Origin: Bacteroidia bacterium
Lineage (GTDB): Bacteria > Bacteroidota > Bacteroidia > Flavobacteriales > Flavobacteriaceae
Length of the DNA: 64,000 nucleotides
Direction of reading: 5' to 3'
Assembly (NCBI GenBank): GCA_030427735.1
Contig: JAUIBP010000008.1
Location: 1 to 64,000, forward strand
Position 1 is the first letter of the stretch; every line of letters starts with the position of its first letter. The notes under the pieces are model-generated. The model did not search any database. It saw nothing but the letters and a program-made list of their open reading frames with translations, and was not told the DNA's origin. The translations under genes and the position numbers were made by a program. Positions 9,272-18,713 of the stretch are shown piece by piece.

Positions 9272-10270
9272 ATGCAAAAAGTCACAAAGGAAACATACAT
9301 TAAATGGTATGAAGACATGTTATTCTGGAGAAAGTTTGAAGATAAACTAGCTGCAGTATACATTCAACAAAAAGTAAGAGGATTTCTACACTTATACAAT
9401 GGTCAAGAAGCTGTATTAGCAGGTGCTTTACACGCCATGGATTTAACAAAAGATAAAATGATTACGGCTTACCGTAATCACGTGCAACCAATAGGAATGG
9501 GTGTAGACCCACGTCGCGTTATGGCAGAACTATATGGTAAAGCTACCGGAACTTCTCAAGGTTTAGGTGGTTCTATGCACATTTTCTCTAAAGAACACCG
9601 TTTTTATGGTGGTCATGGTATTGTTGGTGGTCAAATCCCTTTAGGTGCAGGTATGGCCTTTGGAGATAAATATCATGGTAGCGATGCTGTTACATTATGT
9701 TGTTTTGGTGATGGCGCAGCCCGTCAAGGATCGTTACACGAAACGTTCAACTTAGCCATGTTATGGAAGTTGCCAGTAATTTTTGTTTGCGAAAACAACG
9801 GTTATGCTATGGGTACTTCTGTAGCACGTACAGCAAACCATACCGATGTATGGAAACTAGGTTTAGGCTACGAAATGCCATGTGGGCCAGTAGATGGAAT
9901 GAACCCTGTAAAAGTTGCAGAAGCGTTCGATGAAGCTATTCAAAGAGCACGTCGCGGTGATGGACCAACATTCTTAGAATTAAAAACATACAGATATAGA
10001 GGGCATTCCATGAGTGATGCACAGCATTATCGTACTAAAGAAGAAGTAGAAGAATACAAGAAAATAGATCCAATTACACAAGTAAAGGATATTATTCTTA
10101 AAAAGAAATACGCTACAGAAGCCGATATCAAGAAAATTGATAAACGCGTAAAAGATTTAGTAAGCGAGTGCGAAAAATTTGCAGAAGAATCTCCATTCCC
10201 AGATAAGAACGTAATGTACGACGTTGTTTACGAACAAGAAGACTATCCATTTTTACAACATAAATTATAA
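9272..10270 (+). CDS. pdhA: pyruvate dehydrogenase E1 component, alpha subunit
   Basis: This is the thiamine-diphosphate-binding alpha chain of the E1 decarboxylase of the pyruvate dehydrogenase complex. The 332-aa protein has the thiamine diphosphate motif GDGAARQGSLHE followed by VCENNGYAM, and the phosphorylation-loop region YRYRGHSMSDA found in E1-alpha proteins. The E2 gene follows after 3 nt, so the pair is an operon. The E1 beta and E3 genes are not in this window. Confidence 0.95.
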   Translation: MQKVTKETYIKWYEDMLFWRKFEDKLAAVYIQQKVRGFLHLYNGQEAVLAGALHAMDLTKDKMITAYRNHVQPIGMGVDPRRVMAELYGKATGTSQGLGGSMHIFSKEHRFYGGHGIVGGQIPLGAGMAFGDKYHGSDAVTLCCFGDGAARQGSLHETFNLAMLWKLPVIFVCENNGYAMGTSVARTANHTDVWKLGLGYEMPCGPVDGMNPVKVAEAFDEAIQRARRGDGPTFLELKTYRYRGHSMSDAQHYRTKEEVEEYKKIDPITQVKDIILKKKYATEADIKKIDKRVKDLVSECEKFAEESPFPDKNVMYDVVYEQEDYPFLQHKL

Positions 10271-10273
10271 GTT

Positions 10274-11911
10274 ATGGCCGAAATTATTACAATGCCGCGT
10301 TTAAGCGATACTATGGAAGAAGGTACCGTTGCAACGTGGTTAAAAAAAGTAGGAGATAAAGTGTCGGAAGGCGATATCCTAGCCGAAATTGAAACAGATA
10401 AAGCTACAATGGAGTTCGAATCTTTCCATGAAGGAACCTTATTACATATAGGTGTTCAAGAAGGAGAAACAACTAAAGTAGACGAGTTGTTAGCGGTTAT
10501 TGGTGAAGAAGGCGAAGACATATCTGGTATTTTAAATGGTGGAGGAGCATCAAGTGAAGCTCCAAAAGAAGAAGCTAAAGCAGAAACTGCTGATGATAAT
10601 GAAGCAGCTAAAGAAGAAGCTTCTACAGTATCGGCAGATATTCCAGAAGGTGTGGCAGTGGTAACTATGCCACGTTTAAGCGATACCATGGAAGAAGGTA
10701 CAGTGGCAACATGGTTGAAAAAAGAAGGAGATACTGTAGAGGAAGGTGATATTTTAGCCGAAATAGAAACAGATAAAGCTACAATGGAATTCGAATCTTT
10801 TAATGCGGGTACTTTATTGTATGTAGGCTTAAAAGAAGGCGAGTCGGCAAAAGTAGATTCTTTATTAGCAATTATAGGACCTGCCGGTACAGATGTATCA
10901 GGTGTGGTTAGTAATTTTGGTTCGGCTGCTCCAGCAGCTCCTAAACAAGAGGCTTCAAAATCTGAAGCACCTAAGGAAGCTCCAAAAGCAGAAGCTAAAG
11001 AGGCTCCAAAAACTACAGCAACTAAACCAGCAACGAGTACTACTGATGGTGGACGATTATTTGTATCGCCATTAGCTAAAAAGATAGCCGAAGAAAAAGG
11101 CATCAATTTATCGCAAGTTAAAGGTTCTGGCGAAAACGGACGCATCGTAAAACGCGATATAGAAAACTTTACCCCACCAGCTGCAACTACTGCAGCGCCT
11201 GCAAGTGCTTCGGTAGCTGCTCAGGGCGTTGAAGATTTTGAAGAGAAATCAAACTCGCAAATGCGTAAGGTTATCGCTAAGCGTTTGTCAGAATCTAAAT
11301 TTACAGCACCACATTATTATTTAAATGTGGAGTTTGATATGGAGAACGCTATGGCATTCCGTAAGCAAGTAAATGAGATTCCAGATACTAAAATATCATT
11401 TAACGATATCGTAGTTAAAGCATGTGCTAAAGCTTTAAAATTACACCCTCAAGTAAATTCGCAGTGGTTTGCAGATAAAATGCGTTTAAACCACCATGTT
11501 AATATTGGTGTTGCTGTAGCTGTAGAAGACGGTTTAGTGGTACCTGTGGTTAAATTTGCAGATACGTTAAGTTTACCACAAATTGGAGCTTCAGTTAAAG
11601 ATTTTGCTGGACGTGCACGTAATAAAAAGTTAACACCAGCAGAAATGGAAGGTAGTACATTTACTATTTCTAATTTAGGTATGTTCGGTATCGAAAGCTT
11701 TACGTCTATCATTAATCAACCAAACTCTGCAATTCTATCGGTTGGTGCTATTGTGCAAAAGCCTGTAGTTAAAAACGGAGAAATTGTAGTTGGTCATACC
11801 ATGAAATTATGTTTGGCTTGCGATCACAGAACTGTAGACGGTGCTACAGGAGCTGAGTTCCTTCAAACCTTAAAAGGATTTATAGAAAATCCATTATCAA
11901 TGTTAATGTAA
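10274..11911 (+). CDS. pdhC: dihydrolipoamide acetyltransferase (E2) of pyruvate dehydrogenase, two lipoyl domains
   Basis: E2 transfers the acetyl group from lipoamide to CoA and forms the core of the complex. The 545-aa chain has two near-identical lipoyl domains, each with ETDKATMEFES; the lipoylated lysines are Lys43 and Lys168. They are separated by Ala/Glu/Lys-rich linkers. A peripheral subunit-binding domain follows (FVSPLAKKIAEEKGI ... GSGENGRIVKRDI, about residues 262-300). The catalytic domain carries HRTVDGATG (His518, Asp522). The low-complexity linkers make a long antisense frame that is not a gene. A terminator follows. Confidence 0.95.
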   Translation: MAEIITMPRLSDTMEEGTVATWLKKVGDKVSEGDILAEIETDKATMEFESFHEGTLLHIGVQEGETTKVDELLAVIGEEGEDISGILNGGGASSEAPKEEAKAETADDNEAAKEEASTVSADIPEGVAVVTMPRLSDTMEEGTVATWLKKEGDTVEEGDILAEIETDKATMEFESFNAGTLLYVGLKEGESAKVDSLLAIIGPAGTDVSGVVSNFGSAAPAAPKQEASKSEAPKEAPKAEAKEAPKTTATKPATSTTDGGRLFVSPLAKKIAEEKGINLSQVKGSGENGRIVKRDIENFTPPAATTAAPASASVAAQGVEDFEEKSNSQMRKVIAKRLSESKFTAPHYYLNVEFDMENAMAFRKQVNEIPDTKISFNDIVVKACAKALKLHPQVNSQWFADKMRLNHHVNIGVAVAVEDGLVVPVVKFADTLSLPQIGASVKDFAGRARNKKLTPAEMEGSTFTISNLGMFGIESFTSIINQPNSAILSVGAIVQKPVVKNGEIVVGHTMKLCLACDHRTVDGATGAEFLQTLKGFIENPLSMLM

Positions 11912-11930
11912 GTCATTATTGAGATATATA

Positions 11931-11957
11931 AAATCCTGCTTTTACGGCAGGATTTTT
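11931..11957 (+). terminator. pdhA-pdhC terminator
   Basis: A 9-bp stem AAATCCTGC/GCAGGATTT is followed by T residues, 19 nt after the pdhC stop codon. Confidence 0.85.
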
Positions 11958-12028
11958 TGTTTTTACCATAAACTATTAATTAATGATGTTATTAGTTTTA
12001 TATGAAAATTTTCAAAATATAAAAGAGT

Positions 12029-12709
12029 ATGAAACATGTAATCATTACCGGAACTAGCCGAGGAATTGGTTTAGAACTCGTAAAGTGTTTTGCCGAACAA
12101 GGCCATAAGGTATTGGCGCTATCCAGAAATGCAAGTCCAGTTACAGCTTTAAATTTAGAAAATGTACACACGTTTTCTTTCGATTTGAATAATGATAATC
12201 ACTATAAACAGGTAGAAGAATTTATAAATGAAAACTGGCCTCAAGTAGATGTTTTAATCAATAACGCAGGTTTACTAATTAACAAACCGTTTTCAGAACT
12301 TACAACTGCCGATTTTAAAACGATTTATCAGACAAATGTTTTTGGTGTTGCCGAATTAACCCGAATAGTTTTGCCATTTATGAAACAAGGTAGTCATGTG
12401 GTTACCATCAGTTCTATGGGAGGTATTCAAGGCAGTATGAAATTTCCTGGTTTAGCGGCTTATAGTTCTAGTAAAGGAGCAGTAATTACCTTATCCGAAT
12501 TGCTTGCCGAAGAATATAAAGCTTCAGGAATAGCGTTTAATGTACTGGCTTTAGGCGCAGTGCAAACCGAAATGCTGGAAGAAGCTTTTCCTGGTTATGT
12601 AGCACCTACCACAGCACAGGCCATGGGGCAATATATATACAATTTTGCATTAACAGGACAAGCGTTTTATAATGGTAAAGTCTTACAAGTATCATCTACA
12701 ACTCCTTAA
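12029..12709 (+). CDS. short-chain dehydrogenase/reductase
   Basis: A 226-aa classical short-chain dehydrogenase. The N-terminal Rossmann motif is TGTSRGIG, the structural NNAG motif is present (LINNAGLL), the catalytic Ser is in TISSMGG and the catalytic YxxxK is in YSSSKGA. The motifs indicate an NAD(P)-dependent oxidoreductase, but the substrate cannot be inferred. Its stop codon overlaps the start of the next gene by one base (TAATG), so the two are translationally coupled. Confidence 0.85.
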   Translation: MKHVIITGTSRGIGLELVKCFAEQGHKVLALSRNASPVTALNLENVHTFSFDLNNDNHYKQVEEFINENWPQVDVLINNAGLLINKPFSELTTADFKTIYQTNVFGVAELTRIVLPFMKQGSHVVTISSMGGIQGSMKFPGLAAYSSSKGAVITLSELLAEEYKASGIAFNVLALGAVQTEMLEEAFPGYVAPTTAQAMGQYIYNFALTGQAFYNGKVLQVSSTTP

Positions 12710-13362
12710 TGATTATGGGAAAATATAAATGTGTTATTTTTGATTGCGATGGCGTTTTAGTAGATAGCGAAGCCTTGAGTAATGGTGTTTTAGCCGATTT
12801 GGCTAACGTGCATGGTGCAAATTTAAATCTCGCTTCTGCCATAAAATTATTTAAAGGTGGTTCTATAGAGGCTTGTATTACCAAAATTGAACACCGTATT
12901 GGTAAAAAACTTCCGGAGACTTTTGAAGCAGATTATAGACGTATTAGTTTTGAAAAGTTTAAAACGCAAATGCAGCCTATTGAAGGTATAAAAGCAGTTT
13001 TGGATCAATTAGAAATTCCGTTTTGTGTCGCGTCTAGCGGTCCCGAAGAAAAAATTAGATTAAATCTGGGCTTAACAGGCTTGTTGCCACTGTTTGAAGG
13101 GCGCATATTTAGTTGCTACACTATAAAAACCTGGAAGCCAGATCCGGCAGTTTTTTTGTGGGCAGCAAAAACTATGGGCTTTACCCCAGATGAATGCTTA
13201 GTTATAGAAGATAGTTTTACAGGAGTAACGGCTGCCAAAGCAGGTGGTTTTGATGTGTTTGGATTTACCCAACAAGATGTACATAACGAGTTGGAAGGTC
13301 ATGCCACTAAAGTTTTCAATGCGATGGATGAGTTATTACCTTTAATACATGCATCTAAATAG
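12709..13362 (+). CDS. HAD-superfamily phosphatase (beta-phosphoglucomutase-like)
   Basis: A 217-aa HAD hydrolase. Motif I is FDCDGVLVDSE with the nucleophilic Asp near residue 12. A helical cap of the phosphoglucomutase type follows, then motif II (VASSG), motif III (KPDPAVFLWAA) and motif IV (VIEDSFTGVTAAKAAG-like). Likely substrates are small sugar phosphates or similar metabolites; none can be chosen. The ATG at 12709 overlaps the preceding stop codon; ATG at 12715 is an alternative that loses two residues. Confidence 0.85.
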   Translation: MIMGKYKCVIFDCDGVLVDSEALSNGVLADLANVHGANLNLASAIKLFKGGSIEACITKIEHRIGKKLPETFEADYRRISFEKFKTQMQPIEGIKAVLDQLEIPFCVASSGPEEKIRLNLGLTGLLPLFEGRIFSCYTIKTWKPDPAVFLWAAKTMGFTPDECLVIEDSFTGVTAAKAGGFDVFGFTQQDVHNELEGHATKVFNAMDELLPLIHASK

Positions 13363-13374
13363 GTGTTCAATGCG

Positions 13375-13403
13375 TTGTTTTTCTATTAAATATATTAATT
13401 TCG
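13375..13403 (+). promoter_or_regulatory. candidate ctlX promoter
   Basis: TTG at 13375-13377, an 18-nt spacer, and TAATTTCG at 13396-13403 (one mismatch from TAnnTTTG) lie 19 nt before the start codon. Confidence 0.4.
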
Positions 13404-13421
13404 CAAAAAAGTAATTTTTCC

Positions 13422-14357
13422 ATGCAACAAACAACTAATGCAATTGTTATGATTCGTCCTGTTAATTTTAGGATGAACGAACAAACCGCCGTTAATAATT
13501 ATTATCAAAAAGTTATTGATGGTATTTTACCAGAAACGGTTAATGCTAAAGCCCAACAAGAATTTGATGCATATGTCGAAAAATTAAAAGCGATAGGGGT
13601 ACACGTTATTGTAGTAGAAGATACTGCGGAAACCGATACACCCGATTCTATTTTTCCTAATAATTGGATTTCGTTTCATGAAAATGGTACCGTGGCACTG
13701 TATCCGATGTTTGCTGAAAACAGACGTTTGGAACGCCGTGAGGATCTTTTAGATATCCTAGAAGAAGAAGGTTTTGTAATACATGACATAATAGATTATA
13801 CCAGTGCCGAAGACGAAGGTGTATTTTTAGAGGGTACGGGCAGTTTGTTATTAGATCGTGCAAACGGAAAAGCGTATTGTGCTTTGTCGCCAAGAGCTGA
13901 CGAAGATTTGTTCATAGAATTTTGTGAAGATTTCGATTATTTTCCTGTGTTATTTACAGCCAATCAAACGGTTAATGGAACACGTAAAGCCATATATCAT
14001 ACCAATGTTATGATGTGTTTGGCCGAAAGTTTCGCTGTAATTTGTTTAGACTGTATAGATGATAAAAAAGAACGCAAACAAGTTGTTCAGCATTTAAAAG
14101 ATAGCGGTAAAGAAATTATAGCTATTACCGAGCAGCAGGTTCAGCATTTTGCAGGTAATATGTTGCAAGTAAAAGGGCATGATAACGAGTTGTTTTTAAT
14201 CATGAGCACATCGGCATATCAGTCTTTAACAGACAAACAAATAGAAGCTATAAATAAACATTGCAAAATAGTACACAGCTCTTTAGATACTATTGAAGCC
14301 TGTGGTGGAGGAAGCGCACGTTGTATGATGGCCGAAGTATTTTTACCTAAGCAATAA
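13422..14357 (+). CDS. ctlX: amidinotransferase-fold hydrolase, CtlX type (citrulline utilisation)
   Basis: A 311-aa member of the guanidino-group-modifying superfamily (arginine deiminase/amidinotransferase fold). It matches the CtlX subfamily, whose members have been linked to citrulline use. N-terminal MIRPVNFRMNEQTAVNNYYQ is typical. The catalytic-type residues are the acidic DSIFPNNWISFH and EGTGSLLLDR, His in YHTNVMM, and Cys301 in GGGSARCMMAE. No arginine deiminase or other arginine genes lie beside it here except argS further downstream. Its stop is 9 nt from the convergent kinase gene. Confidence 0.8.
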   Translation: MQQTTNAIVMIRPVNFRMNEQTAVNNYYQKVIDGILPETVNAKAQQEFDAYVEKLKAIGVHVIVVEDTAETDTPDSIFPNNWISFHENGTVALYPMFAENRRLERREDLLDILEEEGFVIHDIIDYTSAEDEGVFLEGTGSLLLDRANGKAYCALSPRADEDLFIEFCEDFDYFPVLFTANQTVNGTRKAIYHTNVMMCLAESFAVICLDCIDDKKERKQVVQHLKDSGKEIIAITEQQVQHFAGNMLQVKGHDNELFLIMSTSAYQSLTDKQIEAINKHCKIVHSSLDTIEACGGGSARCMMAEVFLPKQ

Positions 14358-14366
14358 AACAAACAT

Positions 14367-16439
14367 TTAATCTATTTTAGTTTTTGGTAATTGCACGTAA
14401 AACGTACTGCCCACGTTTACCATACTTTCTACCCAGATTTTACCATGGTTTAAATCTACCAGTTCTTTACAGATAGAAAGGCCTAATCCAGTGCCCTTTT
14501 CGTTGTTCGTGCCTCTGGTGGTATACGTGTTGCATTTAAAGAGTTTTTCTAAATTTTCTTTAGGGATGCCTATACCAGTATCTGCTATACTTATTATCGA
14601 GTTGCCGTTACTTATTTTATTGGTAATGGTAATCGTATCGCCAGACTTACTAAATTTTATGGCATTTGTTAACAGATTTTGTATGATAATTTCTACCATA
14701 CTTTGGTCGGCATAAATAAAATCTTTTAACGTGTTATCTATTAGCGTAATGTTTTTCTCGGTGAGTTTGTGTTCTACAAGTTTTAATTTGTCTAGAAATA
14801 CTTCTCGGATATTAAAAACACTGGCGTTAGGCTCTAAAGATTCCATTTGGGATTTAGACCAGTTTAATAAATTAAATAATAATAAGGAGGCGTTATTGGC
14901 ATTTTCGCTTAATTCAGGAATTAACTTATCGAATTCTTGTCTGGAGAGCGATCCCTCTTTTAATAAATCTATAAAGCCGTTTATAGAAGTTAACGAATCT
15001 TTTAAATCGTGAGATACAATAGAAAATAACCTGTCTTTTACGTGATTTATACTTTCTAAGTGCGCAGACTGTTCTAAAATAGCTTCATTTTGAAGTTCTA
15101 TCTTTTTGTTTTTAGCTTCGAGTTCGTGGGTGTATTTTAAACGTCTATTTCTATTTAAATAAATAAGCACTAAAAAGGTAGATACTATGGCAAAAGCACC
15201 AAATAACGAATAGGTAATAATGCGTAACCGGTTAAATTCATGCTGGCTATCGCCAGACATACCTAAACCGGCATAAGAGGGTTCCACTTCGGTGCGGGCT
15301 AATGTATCTTCTTCAATATCGAAGGTGTTTAAAGATTCTATGGTATCTTTTTGTTCCAGGTTGGCTTTAGATTGTGCTAGTTGTAAGCTATCCTTCAACG
15401 AAAAATAGTTTTGTTGCCACATAAGGGCGCGCTCAAAATCACGTTGTGTAGAGTCTACAGTTTTTAATAGCCAATAGTTTTTTAAAGCTTCGGTTGTATT
15501 GTTGTTTGTTTTTAATAGGGTATAGGCCTCTAACAGTTGTTGTTCTGCAAGATTGGTTTTAAGTAGCTTTAAATTGAGTTCTCCTGTTGCGTTAAGTGTT
15601 TCTATTAAAGCGGTGGCGTTTTGGGTTTTTCGGTTTAATTTTAAACTTTGCGCAAGGTACTGTCCTGCTTTCTCGTAAGCTCTATATTGTAAGTATTGGT
15701 TGCCCAATTTAGGTAAGATATCTGCAAGTATCGTATCGTTTTCGTTATTATTTAGCTCTAGAATTTTTTCATAATAATCGATCGATTTTCGGTGCTCACG
15801 ATCTAAATCGTATAACATTGCTAAGTTTTTATAAACCGAAATACGATCTGAAGTGCTACCGAGTTCTTCTTCAATTTTTAAGCGCTTTAAATTATACTCT
15901 ATCGCTTTGTCGTATTTTTTTTTCGCTAAATAAGCATTAGCTAACCCTGTGTATGTGTCTTTAAGTTCTTTAGTAAGTTGCCTTTGTTCTAACTCTTGTA
16001 TGGCAGACAGTGTGTGTTCCAAGCCTTTGGTGTAATGCCCTCGGGAAATTTCTATTAGGCCTACATGGTTGTTTATTCTGGCTATGGCTAAAGTATCTTG
16101 TAGTAGAGTAAATCTAGACTTCGCTTCGGAAAAATGATTTATGGCATTTAAGTAATCTTCCTTTTTGGTATACATTAAGGCCTTTAAGTAGGCTATTTTT
16201 GCAAGACCGGGTTTGTAGTTTAGCTTGGTGGCTAGTTTTTCGGTTTGTCTTATGTATTTTAGGGCTAAATTATAATCTTGCTTTTCGTATAATTCATCTA
16301 CTAATTTAATAGACATGTTTACCTTAGTCGTGTCTGATTGCTGAAATGCAAGCTGCACAGATAAACTGTCTATAGCTTCGGTTTGACCGAAACTATAAGA
16401 AATTGACAAAAGAATAATTAACGTAATTATTAGTCTCAT
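14367..16439 (-). CDS. TPR-repeat sensor histidine kinase
   Basis: A 690-aa orphan kinase. It has a signal peptide (ending SYSFGQ), then tetratricopeptide repeats over about residues 25-340 that should lie in the periplasm. One transmembrane helix lies around residues 402-426, followed by a coiled coil, then the kinase core. The core comprises the H-box FSIVSHDLKDSL (His477), N-box NLLTNAIKFSK, G1 DTGIGIP and G2 GTGLGLSICKEL. No response regulator is adjacent. This architecture is common in Bacteroidota; the signal it senses is unknown. No terminator separates it from the convergent ctlX. Confidence 0.9.
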   Translation of the reverse strand: MRLIITLIILLSISYSFGQTEAIDSLSVQLAFQQSDTTKVNMSIKLVDELYEKQDYNLALKYIRQTEKLATKLNYKPGLAKIAYLKALMYTKKEDYLNAINHFSEAKSRFTLLQDTLAIARINNHVGLIEISRGHYTKGLEHTLSAIQELEQRQLTKELKDTYTGLANAYLAKKKYDKAIEYNLKRLKIEEELGSTSDRISVYKNLAMLYDLDREHRKSIDYYEKILELNNNENDTILADILPKLGNQYLQYRAYEKAGQYLAQSLKLNRKTQNATALIETLNATGELNLKLLKTNLAEQQLLEAYTLLKTNNNTTEALKNYWLLKTVDSTQRDFERALMWQQNYFSLKDSLQLAQSKANLEQKDTIESLNTFDIEEDTLARTEVEPSYAGLGMSGDSQHEFNRLRIITYSLFGAFAIVSTFLVLIYLNRNRRLKYTHELEAKNKKIELQNEAILEQSAHLESINHVKDRLFSIVSHDLKDSLTSINGFIDLLKEGSLSRQEFDKLIPELSENANNASLLLFNLLNWSKSQMESLEPNASVFNIREVFLDKLKLVEHKLTEKNITLIDNTLKDFIYADQSMVEIIIQNLLTNAIKFSKSGDTITITNKISNGNSIISIADTGIGIPKENLEKLFKCNTYTTRGTNNEKGTGLGLSICKELVDLNHGKIWVESMVNVGSTFYVQLPKTKID

Positions 16440-16830
16440 ACGGGTACGAGCAACATCTGTACAAACAAGGCTTTAAAAAAAATAAATACTTGTTTATTAC
16501 AAAATGTATTTTAGTTTGTTAGTTACGTCTTCTCCCTTACAAAGAAGATAGATTAATAGCATTTTACAACGCAAAAGTTATGAAATACTAATAAAAAATC
16601 TAATTTCTGCGTTTTAATGCTAATAAATTAGTTAAAATGTTGAATCTTAAATGCTGTCTAAAATACGCTATCGACGAACGGTAAAAAAGTAGGAAAAAGC
16701 GTAGGTTTAAGATGTTGAATTTTAAGTAGGTTGGTGTGTGAAAAGTACTGTTTTACAGGTTAGATGAGGTTTAAATGGATTGTAACAATAACGATAAGAA
16801 ATTTCAATACGGGATGTATAATCTACATGG
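16440..16830. other. upstream region between the TPR kinase and argS, no gene seen
   Basis: This 390-bp AT-rich region separates two divergent genes and must hold both promoters. I see no coding frame, tRNA or clear inverted repeat in it. Confidence 0.55.
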
Positions 16831-16860
16831 TTTAATTATACTTTAAAAATAGTATCTTTG
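16831..16860 (+). promoter_or_regulatory. candidate argS promoter
   Basis: TATCTTTG at 16853-16860 is a full match to TAnnTTTG, 23 nt before the argS ATG. TTTA at 16831-16834 is a near match to the -33 TTTG with an 18-nt spacer. Confidence 0.5.
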
Positions 16861-16883
16861 CCATCTTAAAAAATCATCGAAAA

Positions 16884-18662
16884 ATGCATTTACAAGATTC
16901 CTTAACATTACACGTAAAACAAGCGGTAAAAACAATTTATAACGCCGATTTAGAAACTGTAGAATTTCAAGCGACACGCAAAGAATTTGAAGGCGATATT
17001 ACTGTAGTTATTTTTCCGATGTTGCGTGTGGTTAAAGGAAACCCTGTACAGATTGGCCAAGCAATAGGAGAGTATTTGGTATCGGCGATAGGTGTTGTAA
17101 CCGGATTTAATGTGGTAAAAGGCTTTTTAAATATTGTCATATCAGATCAATATTATCAAGATTGGTTTAGCACTGTAAAAAATGATAGCGATTTTGGCTT
17201 TAAAACAGCCAATGCCAGCGATAAAGCCATAATGGTTGAATACTCTTCACCAAACACCAATAAACCCTTGCATTTAGGGCATATCAGAAATAATTTATTA
17301 GGTTATAGTGTTGCCGAAATTTTAAAGGCGTCAGGCAAAAAAGTGTATAAAACACAAATTATTAACGACCGAGGCATACACATTTGTAAGAGCATGTTAG
17401 CCTGGCAGCGGTTTGGAAATGGCGAAACACCAGAATCTACAGGTTTAAAAGGCGATAAACTGGTTGGGAATTATTACGTAAAATTCGATCAGGAATATAA
17501 AAAAGAAATTGAAGCACTTATTGCTCAAGGCCTATCTGAAGACGAAGCTAAAAAACAAGCGCCCCTGCTTTTAGAAGCTCAAAATATGTTGTTAAAATGG
17601 GAAGCAGGAGATGAAGAAGTCGTAACACTATGGAAAACCATGAACCAATGGGTTTACGACGGATTTGAAGTAACATATAAAAACTTAGGAGTAGATTTTG
17701 ATTGCTATTATTACGAAAGCGACACGTATTTATTAGGAAAAGAATTTGTAGCCGAAGGTTTAAAAACGGGCGTGTTCTTTAAAAAGGAAGACGGTTCTGT
17801 TTGGTGCGATTTAACCGATGAAGGTTTAGACGAAAAATTGGTATTACGTGCCGATGGAACAGCAGTTTACATGACTCAGGATATTGGGACGGCCATACAG
17901 CGTATTAAAGATTATCCAGATGTAGGTGGTTTAGTTTATACTGTAGGAAACGAGCAAGATTATCATTTTAAAGTCTTGTTTTTAATCCTGAAGAAATTAG
18001 GTTTTGAATGGGCAAAACACCTTTATCATTTAAGTTATGGAATGGTAGATTTACCAAGTGGTAAAATGAAGAGTAGAGAAGGTACCGTTGTAGATGCCGA
18101 TGATCTGGTATCGGAAATGGCACAAACAGCAGAAGATATTTCGGAAGAGTTAGGAAAACTAGACGGTTACACAGCACAAGAAAAGAAAGCACTTTATGCG
18201 ACTATTGGTTTAGGTGCTCTTAAATACTATATTTTAAAAGTAGACCCTAAAAAGCGTATTCTGTTCGATCCAAAAGAGTCGATAGACTTTCAAGGCAATA
18301 CAGGGCCATTTATTCAGTATACTTACGCCAGAATACAATCGATCATCAGAAAAGCTGATTTCGATTTTTCGCAAGCTGTAACTTCAGTACCGTTACACGA
18401 AAAAGAAAAAGCATTATTAAAACAGTTACAATTGTTTCCAGAAACCATACAATTGGCTGCAACACAATATTCTCCAGCAATTATAGCCAATTATACTTAC
18501 GATTTGGTAAAGGAATTCAATTCATTTTATCAAAACGTATCGATTTTAGGAGCTGAGGATTTACAAGAAAAAATCTTTAGAGTACAATTAGCTCAAACAG
18601 TGGCGACAACTATTAAAAATGCCTTTAGTTTGTTAGGAATAGCAGTGCCAGAGCGTATGTAA
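16884..18662 (+). CDS. argS: arginyl-tRNA synthetase
   Basis: A class I aminoacyl-tRNA synthetase that charges tRNA-Arg. The 592-aa protein has the HIGH-type motif HLGHIRNN near residue 130 after YSSPNTNKPLHLG. The KMSKS-type loop is KMKSREGT near residue 394, and the C-terminal DALR anticodon-binding domain ends in LGIAVPERM. Length and domain order are normal. It stands alone, convergent with the DUF481 gene. Confidence 0.96.
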   Translation: MHLQDSLTLHVKQAVKTIYNADLETVEFQATRKEFEGDITVVIFPMLRVVKGNPVQIGQAIGEYLVSAIGVVTGFNVVKGFLNIVISDQYYQDWFSTVKNDSDFGFKTANASDKAIMVEYSSPNTNKPLHLGHIRNNLLGYSVAEILKASGKKVYKTQIINDRGIHICKSMLAWQRFGNGETPESTGLKGDKLVGNYYVKFDQEYKKEIEALIAQGLSEDEAKKQAPLLLEAQNMLLKWEAGDEEVVTLWKTMNQWVYDGFEVTYKNLGVDFDCYYYESDTYLLGKEFVAEGLKTGVFFKKEDGSVWCDLTDEGLDEKLVLRADGTAVYMTQDIGTAIQRIKDYPDVGGLVYTVGNEQDYHFKVLFLILKKLGFEWAKHLYHLSYGMVDLPSGKMKSREGTVVDADDLVSEMAQTAEDISEELGKLDGYTAQEKKALYATIGLGALKYYILKVDPKKRILFDPKESIDFQGNTGPFIQYTYARIQSIIRKADFDFSQAVTSVPLHEKEKALLKQLQLFPETIQLAATQYSPAIIANYTYDLVKEFNSFYQNVSILGAEDLQEKIFRVQLAQTVATTIKNAFSLLGIAVPERM

Positions 18663-18713
18663 CACAGTATGCGAGTTAAAAATCGCTCCTTTTTTATGCA
18701 AGAAAACTTGGTG

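Noticed and set aside
10456-11145. 229-codon antisense frame over pdhC
   Set aside because: It is a by-product of the repetitive Ala/Glu/Lys lipoyl-domain linkers on the other strand; the predicted protein is Ser/Ala/Pro-rich without any motif, and pdhC is certain.
18670-18700. weak hairpin GCGA/TCGC followed by T residues after argS
   Set aside because: Only four base pairs; too weak to call a terminator.
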